The position numbers were made by a program, and so were the translations under genes. The notes beneath the pieces are model-generated. The model was not told the origin of the DNA, did no database searches, and saw only the letters and a list, made by a program, of their open reading frames with translations. From Actinomycetospora lutea (GTDB taxonomy: Bacteria; Actinomycetota; Actinomycetes; Mycobacteriales; Pseudonocardiaceae), in assembly GCF_028737205.1 (NCBI RefSeq), contig NZ_JAQZAL010000014.1:103597-167596 (forward strand): 64,000 bases of DNA, given 5' to 3'. This document shows positions 51,079 to 58,237 of this stretch, in pieces. Numbering within the stretch: position 1 is the stretch's first letter; each line of letters starts with the position of its first letter.

Positions 51079-52110
51079 GTGTCCACGGTGATGGAGGGCG
51101 GCGGGCAGTACAACGCCCACGCGTCGGCGCAGGCGGCGTCGGCCACGCTCGGTGTCGAGCTGTTCCGGGCCGCCGCGACGAGCGCCCCCGTCGGTCCGGC
51201 CGGGGCGGTCACGGTGGCCGACTACGGCGCGTCGGAGGGCCGCAACTCGCTGGCACCGCTGTCGGCCGCGGTGGAGGCCGTCCGGGCGGCGCGCGGCGAG
51301 GACCAGCCGGTGTGGGTGTTCCACACCGACCTGCCCGACAACGACTTCGCCTCGCTCTTCCACACCGTCGCCGAGGACCCGGGCAGCTACCGCCGTCCCG
51401 GTGTGTACACGGCGGCGGTCGGTCGGTCGTTCTACGAACAGCTGCTGCCCGACGCCTCTCTGGGCCTGGGCTGGAGCTCGATCGCCGTGCACTGGCTGCG
51501 CGAGGTGCCGGGCCCGCTGGACGGGTTCTGGGCCAGCACGGCCACCGCGGAGCAGCACGACGTCTGGGCCCGGGCCGGCGCCGCCGACTGGAGCGCCTTC
51601 CTGACCGCGAGGGCGGCCGAGATGCTGCCGGGGGCCCGGCTCGTCGTGGTCGTCGGTGCGGCCCACGGGCAGGGGCGTGCCCGCCGGTCCGGGGCGGAGC
51701 GCGCCATGGACGAGGTCGCCCGCGGCCTGCAGGACCTCGTCGACCGCGGGATCGTCACCGACGCCGAACGGGCCGCGATGACGATCCCGGCGTGGTACCG
51801 CACCGAGGCCGAGTGGGAGGCGCCGTTCACCGCCGGCGGCGACCTGGTGCTCGAGCAGCTGCGGTTCGTCGACCTCGGCGATCCGCTCTGGCAGCAGACC
51901 GGCGGCGAGGGCTACGCCGACACCGTGGCGGCCGCGCTGCGCGTGTCGTTCGGCCCGTCACTGCTCCAGGGCCTGGACCCGGAGCGGCGCAGCGCGGTCG
52001 CCGCGGAACTGTTCGACGGCCACCTCGCGCGGGCGATCGCCGCGCAGGCACCGGAGCCGTGGTTCGCCTGGCGGCTCGCGATCATGGGGATCGCCCGGCG
52101 CTCCGACTGA
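51079..52110 (+). CDS. SABATH-type SAM-dependent carboxyl methyltransferase-like protein
   Basis: The 343-residue protein resembles the SAM-dependent carboxyl methyltransferases known mainly from plants (salicylate, jasmonate, xanthine-N): MEGGGQYNAHASAQAA at the start (plant form has SYAxNSxxQ), TVADYGASEGRNSL (SAM-binding), WVFHTDLPDNDFASLF, YTAAVGRSFYEQLLP, and LGLGWSSIAVHWL. It probably methylates a carboxylic acid. The GTG at 51079 is a good start; ATG 51091 is possible. A perfect palindrome for the downstream MerR gene begins 27 bases after the stop. Bacterial members are known but uncommon, and none has a clear substrate. Confidence 0.82.
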   Translation: MSTVMEGGGQYNAHASAQAASATLGVELFRAAATSAPVGPAGAVTVADYGASEGRNSLAPLSAAVEAVRAARGEDQPVWVFHTDLPDNDFASLFHTVAEDPGSYRRPGVYTAAVGRSFYEQLLPDASLGLGWSSIAVHWLREVPGPLDGFWASTATAEQHDVWARAGAADWSAFLTARAAEMLPGARLVVVVGAAHGQGRARRSGAERAMDEVARGLQDLVDRGIVTDAERAAMTIPAWYRTEAEWEAPFTAGGDLVLEQLRFVDLGDPLWQQTGGEGYADTVAAALRVSFGPSLLQGLDPERRSAVAAELFDGHLARAIAAQAPEPWFAWRLAIMGIARRSD

Positions 52111-52136
52111 TCACGGACGGTCCCGCGCCGTCGCTC

Positions 52137-52160
52137 GACCTTCGAGTCGACTCGAAGGTC
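52137..52160. promoter_or_regulatory. MerR-family operator (perfect 24-base palindrome)
   Basis: GACCTTCGAGTCGACTCGAAGGTC is a perfect palindrome 13 bases upstream of the MerR start. It has the ACCTT...AAGGT shape of metal-type MerR operators and would sit between suboptimally spaced promoter elements, the typical place for such sites. A TACCGT that could be a -10 follows it. Confidence 0.8.
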
Positions 52161-52173
52161 TACCGTCGCCGGC

Positions 52174-52935
52174 GTGGACGGGATGACGGTCTCCGAGCTG
52201 GCGCGCCGCTCCGGCGTGCCGGCGACCACGGTGCGGTTCTACGACGCGGAGGGTGTGCTGCCCGCGCGGCGCTCGCCGTCGGGCTACCGCCTCTACGACG
52301 GCGCCGCCCTCGAGCGGCTGCGGTTCATCGGCACCGCGAAGAGCCTCGGGCTGGCGCTGCCCGAGATCCGCCGGCTGCTCGAGCCGTGGCAGCACGGACG
52401 GTGCTCCGATGTCCGGGGCGAGCTCGGCCCGTTGCTCGACCGCCGGATCGTCGAGATCGACGCGCGCATCGACGAGCTGCGCGCGTTCGGCGCGCGACTC
52501 GCCCGCGCCCGCGGGCAGCTCGCCGCCCTCACCCGCGACGGGCCCTGCGACCCGTCGTGCGCCGACCTCGGGCGGCGCAGCACCGACCCCGCGCTCGCCG
52601 CGCTGCGGCGGGAACCCGCCGGCCGCGCCCCCGGGGCGGTACCGGTCATCGCGTGCACGCTCGACGGGGTCGAGCGCCTCGACCGCGTCGACCGGTGGCG
52701 GGCCGTCCTCGGCGACGTCGCGGGGCGCGAGGCCATCGACGGCGGTGTACGGCTGACGTTCGACCCCGACCGCGTCCGCATCGGTGAGCTCGCCGAGCTC
52801 GCGACCGCCGAAGCCGGCTGCTGCGCCTTCTTCGCCCTCACCCTGCACCTCGGGGCGACCCCGATCCTCGAGGTCCGTGCGCCTGCGGAGGCCCTGGTCC
52901 TGGTCCACGAGCTGTTCGGCGTGCCCGACGCGTGA
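52174..52935 (+). CDS. MerR-family metal-responsive regulator
   Basis: This 253-residue protein has a MerR winged helix (TVSELARRSGVPATTVRFYD, GVLPARRSPSGYRLYDG) and a coiled-coil with RLLEPWQHGRCSDVRGEL, then GPCDPSCADL, cysteines that resemble metal-binding loops. The last 100 residues form an extra domain with AEAGCCAFFALTLHLG, seen in several actinobacterial metal MerR proteins. The bound ion is probably copper or mercury but is not proven. GTG start 52174 and ATG 52183 are possible. It is convergent with DUF305 genes, which fits copper handling. Confidence 0.85.
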   Translation: MDGMTVSELARRSGVPATTVRFYDAEGVLPARRSPSGYRLYDGAALERLRFIGTAKSLGLALPEIRRLLEPWQHGRCSDVRGELGPLLDRRIVEIDARIDELRAFGARLARARGQLAALTRDGPCDPSCADLGRRSTDPALAALRREPAGRAPGAVPVIACTLDGVERLDRVDRWRAVLGDVAGREAIDGGVRLTFDPDRVRIGELAELATAEAGCCAFFALTLHLGATPILEVRAPAEALVLVHELFGVPDA

Positions 52936-52970
52936 CGCTCCGCGCCCCGCGCCGGGCCGCCCGCGGTCGG

Positions 52971-53618
52971 TCAGACCCTGCTCAGCAGGCCCTGCATCTC
53001 GGCGATCTCCCACTGTTGCGCGGCGACGATGGCGCCCGCCAGCTCCTCGGCCTGGGGGTTGAGACCCCGGACCTGCTCGGCCTGCGCCATCTCGACGGCA
53101 CCGGTGTGGTGCTCGATCATCATCTGCAGGAACATCCGGTCGAACGACGCGCCGGCCTGCGCCGCCAGCTGGTGCATCTGCGCGTCACTCATCATGCCGT
53201 GCATGGGCATGTCGCCCATGGGCATGCCGGGCATGCCCGGCATCCCGGGCATCGCCGTGGCACCGCGTTGCGGGCGGGGTGCCCCCCACGCGTCGAGCAT
53301 CTGGTTCATCCGCTCGATCTCCGGAGCCTGCGCCTGCCCGATGCGGGCGGCCAGGTCCTTGACCTCCGGGGACGACGCCCGGTCCGTGGCCTGCGAGGAC
53401 ATGGCGATGGCCTGCTGGTGGTGGGGGATCATGCCCTGGACGAACAGGACGTCCGCCTGGCTGTGCTCGGGCGAGATCGGCGCCGCGGCGGCCGAGGCCG
53501 GCGACGGCGCCGGGGCGGGACCGCCCGCGGGGGGAGCGGTACCGGGGTCGGAACACCCCGCGGCCACGAGGGCGGCGGTGGCGGCGGCGATGACGCCGCC
53601 GACGAGTCGGGCACGCAC
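52971..53618 (-). CDS. DUF305 lipoprotein, probable copper-associated
   Basis: The 215-residue protein starts with a signal and lipobox (AALVAAGCSDPG) and contains two DUF305 histidine motifs, FVQGMIPHHQQAIAMS and MFLQMMIEHHTGAVEMA, which probably bind a metal. Between them is a methionine/histidine-rich stretch (GMPMGDMPMHGMM) of the kind that binds copper. It is likely anchored outside the membrane. It is convergent with the MerR gene, and a DUF6153 gene lies upstream, the usual neighbours. Confidence 0.87.
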   Translation of the reverse strand: MRARLVGGVIAAATAALVAAGCSDPGTAPPAGGPAPAPSPASAAAAPISPEHSQADVLFVQGMIPHHQQAIAMSSQATDRASSPEVKDLAARIGQAQAPEIERMNQMLDAWGAPRPQRGATAMPGMPGMPGMPMGDMPMHGMMSDAQMHQLAAQAGASFDRMFLQMMIEHHTGAVEMAQAEQVRGLNPQAEELAGAIVAAQQWEIAEMQGLLSRV

Positions 53619-53720
53619 GAGGAGGTCTCCTTCGGCTGGGCACCGGCCGATGCGTGGGGCCGGTGCCGGGGGCAGGACGCGGCGCCGCTGCGCGCTCGTG
53701 CGCGCAGGCGGTGGGCCGGT

Positions 53721-54308
53721 CTAGAGCCGGAGGACCTGGAGTTCCGCGAGTCTCGAGGACGCCGGAGGGGCACGGGTCGCCGTCGCCGGGGCGACGCCGG
53801 CCGGGCCGGTCCGTGGGGACGGCGGCCGCGGCCACAGCGCGACGAGCACGAGCAGGAGCAGGAGGGCCGCGGCGCCCAGGAGGGCGACGAGGCACAGGTG
53901 GAGCAGGGACCCGGCGTGGTCGTGTCCGGTCCCGTCGGTGTGGCGGTGCAGGAGCGCGGCGCCCGCGTCGGAGGTGCCGGGGAGGGCCTGGCTCGCGGCG
54001 TGCTCCCGGGCACCGTCGGCGTGGGCCTCCGCGTGCGCGGTGCCGTGGTGCGCCGCCGGCGGCACGACACGGTCGGCGGCGATCGCGGTGAGCGGTGTGG
54101 CCCCGTCGAGGGCGACGTCGGGACCGGCGTGCTGGTGGGCGCCGACGACGTGGTGCATGAGCACCAGCCCGAGGGCGAGCACCAGGAGGGCGACCCGGCC
54201 CGGCCGGCTGCCCAGCAGCCGCCCCGACACCGCGCGGTCGGCGCGACGCCGCGAGCGGCCGTGCCGGCGGATCACGGCGGCCACGATACCGAGTCCGGTG
54301 TGTCGCAC
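53721..54308 (-). CDS. DUF6153-family membrane protein, histidine-rich
   Basis: The 195-residue protein has two membrane helices (RVALLVLALGLVLMHHVVGA and LLHLCLVALLGAAALLLLLV) with a histidine-rich extracellular loop between them (PPAAHHGTAHAEAHADGA). The MHH...GAH and LHLC motifs match DUF6153, often found with DUF305 and copper genes. It probably binds or senses metal at the membrane surface. The first 30 residues are basic and may be upstream of the true start (a later GTG gives SGRLLGSRPGRVALL). Confidence 0.75.
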   Translation of the reverse strand: MRHTGLGIVAAVIRRHGRSRRRADRAVSGRLLGSRPGRVALLVLALGLVLMHHVVGAHQHAGPDVALDGATPLTAIAADRVVPPAAHHGTAHAEAHADGAREHAASQALPGTSDAGAALLHRHTDGTGHDHAGSLLHLCLVALLGAAALLLLLVLVALWPRPPSPRTGPAGVAPATATRAPPASSRLAELQVLRL

Positions 54309-54375
54309 CCGAGGTGCCGGCGCCCCCGCGACGGACGGGCCCGCCGGCGGGCCCGCTCGGTGACTCGCCGAGACG

Positions 54376-55311
54376 TCACGGACCGTCCCGGTCGCCGGCG
54401 GCCGACCGCCCGGCCACGGCCGCGATCCGCAGGAGCCGGGCGGCGGGGCCGGTCAGGGGCCGCCCGCGGGGCCACACCGCCCGGAGGGCGCGGCGCAGGT
54501 CGAGGCCGGCGACCCGGACCGGGGCGAGGGTGCCGGCGGCGAGGTCGCCGGCCACCGCGAGGGAGCTGAGCACGGCCGGCGCGACCCCGGCCGCGGTCGC
54601 GTTCTTGATGGCCGTGGTGGAGGAGAGCTCGAGGGCGGGCGCCGCCAGCGGGACGGCCAGCGAGTCCTCGAGGAAGGCCCGCGTGCCCGACCCGTGTTCG
54701 CGCGCCACCAGCGGTGTCTCGGCCAGCCGGGCCGCGTCGAGGGCGCGCCGGCGCGCGGCCCACGGGTGGTCGGGTGCCACGACGACGACGAGCTCGTCGC
54801 GGGCGACGACCTGGGCGTCGAGGTCGTCGGGGATCGTCGGGCCCTCGACGAAGCCGAGCACGGCGTCGCCGGCCAGGACGTCGGTGGCGACGTCGGCGGA
54901 GTTCCGGGTGGACAGCGAGACCGACGTCGCGGGCAGCTCGTCGCGCAGGGCGACCAACCAGTGCGGCAGGAGGTACTCGGCGACCGTGAGGCTCGCGGCC
55001 ACGGGCAGCCGTCCCGTCTGCTCGGCACGCAGGGCGCCGACGCCCGCGTCCAGCGCCTCCGCCGCGGCGATCGCGGCGCGGACCCATTCGGCCACGAGCG
55101 CGCCGGTCGGGGTGAACCGGGTACCGCGCGGTGAGCGCTCGAGCAGGGTGAGGCCGAGCGCGGCCTCCAGCGATCGGATGCGTGCGCTCACGGCGGCCTG
55201 GCTCACGCCGTGGACCGCGGCGGCCCGCCCCATGCTGCCCTCGGCGGCGATCGAGAGCAGGAGCTCGTAGGGTCCGAGGTCGACCACTCGCGGACTCAGA
55301 GGCACAACCAC
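54376..55311 (-). CDS. LysR-family regulator, divergent from TDT transporter
   Basis: The 311-residue protein has a LysR helix-turn-helix (LLSIAAEGSMGRAAAVHGVS, QAAVSARIRSLEAALGLTLL, RSPRGTRFTPTGALVAEW) and a substrate-binding domain with STRNSADVATDVLAGDAVLGF and PLVAREHGSGTRAFLEDSL. The latter region resembles the sulfur/CbbR-like group. It faces the TDT transporter gene across 65 bases and is probably its activator. The start shown is GTG; a second GTG lies two codons downstream. Confidence 0.88.
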   Translation of the reverse strand: MVVPLSPRVVDLGPYELLLSIAAEGSMGRAAAVHGVSQAAVSARIRSLEAALGLTLLERSPRGTRFTPTGALVAEWVRAAIAAAEALDAGVGALRAEQTGRLPVAASLTVAEYLLPHWLVALRDELPATSVSLSTRNSADVATDVLAGDAVLGFVEGPTIPDDLDAQVVARDELVVVVAPDHPWAARRRALDAARLAETPLVAREHGSGTRAFLEDSLAVPLAAPALELSSTTAIKNATAAGVAPAVLSSLAVAGDLAAGTLAPVRVAGLDLRRALRAVWPRGRPLTGPAARLLRIAAVAGRSAAGDRDGP

Positions 55312-55328
55312 AGCTTATGAGTTGTCAA

Positions 55329-55349
55329 GGTCCGGCCACCTACCGGACC
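55329..55349. promoter_or_regulatory. Inverted repeat in LysR/TDT gap
   Basis: GGTCCGG and CCGGACC arms with a seven-base spacer lie 28 bases upstream of the TDT start. It may be the LysR site or a 5' leader hairpin. Confidence 0.45.
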
Positions 55350-55376
55350 GGGGGTGTCCGCGGCCAGCCTGGTCGC

Positions 55377-56564
55377 ATGACGCTGACCGGTGAGCGCGAG
55401 GCGCAGGCGCCGACGACCATCCCGGGGGCGACCCCCGCCCGGCCCGAGGTCCGCCCGCCGCACCGGCTCGCCCGCGCGGGGCTGCTGCGCGATCTCGACC
55501 GCCCCGGGGACGTGTTCGCCGCCCTGGGGCCGAACTGGTTCTCCTCGATCATGGGCACCGGCATCGTCGGTGGTGCCGCGGCGAGCCTGCCGATCGGGTT
55601 CCCCGGCCTGCGGGTGTTCGCCACGGTGGTGTGGGGCCTGGCGGCGGTCCTGCTGCTCGCCCTGACCACCGCGTGGGCGGTGCACTGGGTGCGTCACACC
55701 GACACCGCGCGCGGATACGCGAGCAACCCGGTGATGGCCCAGTCCTGGGGCGCGGTCGCGATGGGCGTCATGACCGTCGGCGCCGGGTCGGTGCTGCTCG
55801 GCGGGCCGGTCCTCGGCACGACCGCGGCCGTGACGATCAGCTGGGTGCTCTGGAGCGCCGGCACCGCGATCGGGCTGGTCACCGCGGTCTGGATTCCCTA
55901 CCGGATGATCACTCAGCACGAGGTGGGCGCCGACTCCGCGTTCGGTGGCTGGCTGATGCCGGTGGTGCCGCCGATGGTCTCGGCGGCCGACGGGGCCCTG
56001 CTGCTGCCGCACATGGCCGTCGGTACCGGCAGGACCACGTTGATCCTGGCCTGCTACGCGATGGTCGGGATCAGTCTCTTCGCGACCCTGGCGATCCTGC
56101 CCCAGGTCTGGAACAAGCTCGTCGTGCACGGCACCGGCCCGGCCGCGGCGGTGCCGACGATGTGGATCGTGCTCGGACCGCTGGGCCAGTCGGTGACCGC
56201 GGTCAACCTGCTCGGCACCCAGGCCGCCGGCACACTGCCCGAGCCCTACGCGACCGGCGCGCAGGTGCTCGGCCTGCTCTACGGCGTCCCCACGTGGGGC
56301 TTCGCGATGATCTGGCTCGCCCTGGCCGCCGCGGTCACGATCCGCACGGCGCGGCGCGGGCTGCCGTTCTCGCTGACCTGGTGGAGCTTCACCTTCCCCG
56401 TGGGCACCGTCGTCACCGGCACCAGCGCGCTGGCGGCGCGCACGCACCTGCCGTCGTTCGCCTGGGCCGCGCTCGGCCTCTACGCGCTGCTGCTCGCGAC
56501 CTGGGCCGTCGTCGCCACCCGCACCGCCCACGGCAGCCTCGTCCGCGGGCACCTCTTCGCCTGA
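55377..56564 (+). CDS. TDT-family transporter (C4-dicarboxylate/sulfite-efflux-like)
   Basis: The 395-residue protein has ten hydrophobic helices and starts with LGPNWFSSIMGTGIVGGAAA, the hallmark of the tellurite-resistance/dicarboxylate transporter (TDT) family, followed by WVLWSAGTAIGLVTAVWIP and LMPVVPPMVSAADGALLLP. Members include TehA-like channels, Mae1 and sulfite exporters such as Ssu1. With a divergent LysR of the sulfur type, sulfite export is attractive but unproven. Residues 1-45 are hydrophilic and cytosolic. Confidence 0.87.
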   Translation: MTLTGEREAQAPTTIPGATPARPEVRPPHRLARAGLLRDLDRPGDVFAALGPNWFSSIMGTGIVGGAAASLPIGFPGLRVFATVVWGLAAVLLLALTTAWAVHWVRHTDTARGYASNPVMAQSWGAVAMGVMTVGAGSVLLGGPVLGTTAAVTISWVLWSAGTAIGLVTAVWIPYRMITQHEVGADSAFGGWLMPVVPPMVSAADGALLLPHMAVGTGRTTLILACYAMVGISLFATLAILPQVWNKLVVHGTGPAAAVPTMWIVLGPLGQSVTAVNLLGTQAAGTLPEPYATGAQVLGLLYGVPTWGFAMIWLALAAAVTIRTARRGLPFSLTWWSFTFPVGTVVTGTSALAARTHLPSFAWAALGLYALLLATWAVVATRTAHGSLVRGHLFA

Positions 56565-56596
56565 CCCTCGTGGGTGTCCTCGACGGGCTGCTCACC

Positions 56597-56863
56597 TCAC
56601 TCGCCGATGTCGAGCGTGGCTGCGCCGCCCATGTCGAGCCACGTGTGGCCCGGGGTCTGTGCGAGGCGCATGATCATCTTCTCGCACGTCGGACAGCGGA
56701 CGACCATGCCCGGTCCATCGGCGTAGACGTGGTAGTGCCCCAGCGGGGCGCTCGTGCCGCAGGTTCCGCACCGGGTCCGCACCACGGTCGCGTCGAAGAC
56801 GAAGACGTCGGCCAGTCGCCCGGCCGCGGCGTTGCCGTCCAGGCGTCGGGATTCCGTGGTCAT
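56597..56863 (-). CDS. DUF6510 zinc-ribbon protein
   Basis: The 88-residue protein begins MTTESRRLDGNAAAGRLADVF and has two CxxC pairs (RCGTCGTSAPL and CPTCEKMIMR) that form a probable zinc ribbon, the DUF6510 pattern. It lies 13 bases after the FAD reductase gene and is last in the operon. Its coupling with a molybdopterin oxidoreductase and ferredoxin reductase is a recurrent arrangement; it may help electron transfer or assembly. Confidence 0.82.
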   Translation of the reverse strand: MTTESRRLDGNAAAGRLADVFVFDATVVRTRCGTCGTSAPLGHYHVYADGPGMVVRCPTCEKMIMRLAQTPGHTWLDMGGAATLDIGE

Positions 56864-56876
56864 GACTGCTCCTGCT

Positions 56877-57611
56877 TCATCCGAACCTCTCGATCTTGAT
56901 GGCGGTGGTCGGGTGGCCTTCCGCGACGAGACCGTCGGCGACGGCCTCGACGAACGACGTCGGTCCACACAGCAGGACCCTCGGGAGCGCGTCGGCGGGT
57001 GTCGTGTGCTCCCGGATCGCCTCCGCGTCCATCCGACCCCGGAGGCCTCTCCAGCCGGGCGGCTGCTCCCGGGTCAGGGCGATGGTCACGGAGACACCGC
57101 GTCCGGCGTGCCCGTCCAGTCGGTCGCGGCCGATGACGTCGCCCAGAGATCGTGCCGAGTACAGGAGCCGGACAGGCACCGACGACCGGATCGCGGCGTG
57201 GTGGTCCAGCACCGCCAGGAACGGGGCGACGCCGGAGCCACCGGCCGCGAGCTGCAGCGGGGAGTCCGTGTCGGGGTGCCACACGAAGTAGCCGCCGATG
57301 GGTCCCCGCAGCTCGAGCTCGTCGCCGACCCGGAGTTCGTCGACCAGGTAGGGCGAGACCTCCCCACCGGGGACCCGTTGCACCACCAGGTCCACGGTCG
57401 GGGTCTCCGGCGCGGAGGCGATGGAGTAGCTGCGTTGGGTCTGGTAGCCGTCCGGCGCGGTCAGCCGCACGTCGACGTGCTGACCGGGTAGGTGCCCGTC
57501 CCAGTCGTCGATGCGGAGCGCCAGCCGCCGCGCGGTGTCGGACTCGCGGGTGATGGTGGCGACGGTCGCGATCCGCCACGTCAGTCGCCGGCGTATCGCT
57601 GCTCGCGCCAT
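56877..57611 (-). CDS. Ferredoxin-NADP reductase-type flavoprotein
   Basis: The 244-residue protein has the FAD-binding domain with RSYSIASAPE (the RxYS motif), GGYFVWHPD-type GPIGGYFVW, and an NAD(P)H domain with AAGGSGVAPFLAVLD and LLCGPTSFVEAVADGL, ending in EHTTP and an aromatic-poor C-terminus. There is no iron-sulfur domain, so it probably passes electrons to the molybdopterin protein encoded immediately upstream, with which it overlaps by 31 bases. Confidence 0.88.
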   Translation of the reverse strand: MARAAIRRRLTWRIATVATITRESDTARRLALRIDDWDGHLPGQHVDVRLTAPDGYQTQRSYSIASAPETPTVDLVVQRVPGGEVSPYLVDELRVGDELELRGPIGGYFVWHPDTDSPLQLAAGGSGVAPFLAVLDHHAAIRSSVPVRLLYSARSLGDVIGRDRLDGHAGRGVSVTIALTREQPPGWRGLRGRMDAEAIREHTTPADALPRVLLCGPTSFVEAVADGLVAEGHPTTAIKIERFG

Positions 57612-58198
57612 GGGTCACCGTAGTCGTGGTAGCCCAGCGTCTCCCAGAAGCCGGGTTCGTCCGTGCTCGACAGCCGGAGGCCACGCACCCACTTCGCGGA
57701 CTTCCAGAAGTAGAGGTGCGGGCACAGCAGGCGGGCGGGGCCGCCGTGCTCTGCGGCCAGCGGCTCACCCTCGTACCGGTCGACGATCCACGCGCGGCCG
57801 TCGACGAGGTCCTCGAGCGGGAGGTTCGTGGTGTATCCGCCGTCGCTGACGGCGACGGCGTACTCGGCCGACGTGTCGACGGCGGCGAGCAGGGTGTCCA
57901 GGGAGACCCCGCTCCATGCGGTGCGGAACTTCGACCACTTCGTCACGCAGTGGATGTCGACGACGACGTCCTCGCGGGGCAGCGAACGGAACTCCTGCCA
58001 GGTCCACCGCGCGCGCTCGGCGACCTCGCCGTCGATGGTGAAGTCCCAGTCCTCGGTCGCGGTCCTCGGAGTCGGTCCGGCGGACAGGACGGGAAAGCCG
58101 TCCCCGACGTCGTACTGGCCCGGGGGGAGTTCCCCCGTCCCCCGGTGGGTTCCGGACCGCCCGAGGAATCCCCGGGAGACGAATGCCATCTTCCTCAC
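57581..58198 (-). CDS. Sulfite-oxidase-family molybdopterin oxidoreductase
   Basis: The 205-residue protein is a single molybdopterin domain of the sulfite oxidase/MsrP type, with TIDGEVAERARWTWQEF, the molybdenum-ligand cysteine in DIHCVTKWSKFRTAWSGV, and PLEDLVDGRAWIVDRYEGEPL, GPARLLCPHLYFWKSAKWV. There is no haem or signal sequence, so it is probably cytoplasmic, reduced by the overlapping ferredoxin-reductase-type protein. The substrate may be an oxidised sulfur or nitrogen compound. It is the first of a three-gene set with DUF6510. Confidence 0.9.
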   Translation of the reverse strand: MRKMAFVSRGFLGRSGTHRGTGELPPGQYDVGDGFPVLSAGPTPRTATEDWDFTIDGEVAERARWTWQEFRSLPREDVVVDIHCVTKWSKFRTAWSGVSLDTLLAAVDTSAEYAVAVSDGGYTTNLPLEDLVDGRAWIVDRYEGEPLAAEHGGPARLLCPHLYFWKSAKWVRGLRLSSTDEPGFWETLGYHDYGDPWREQRYAGD

Positions 58199-58237
58199 GC
58201 TCCTGTGGTTCGGGTCCGATGGAGGACACGGGTGCGA

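Noticed and set aside
53185..53895. Reverse frame of 236 residues overlapping DUF305
   Set aside because: It is rich in arginine/proline and is the shifted frame of the DUF305 gene.
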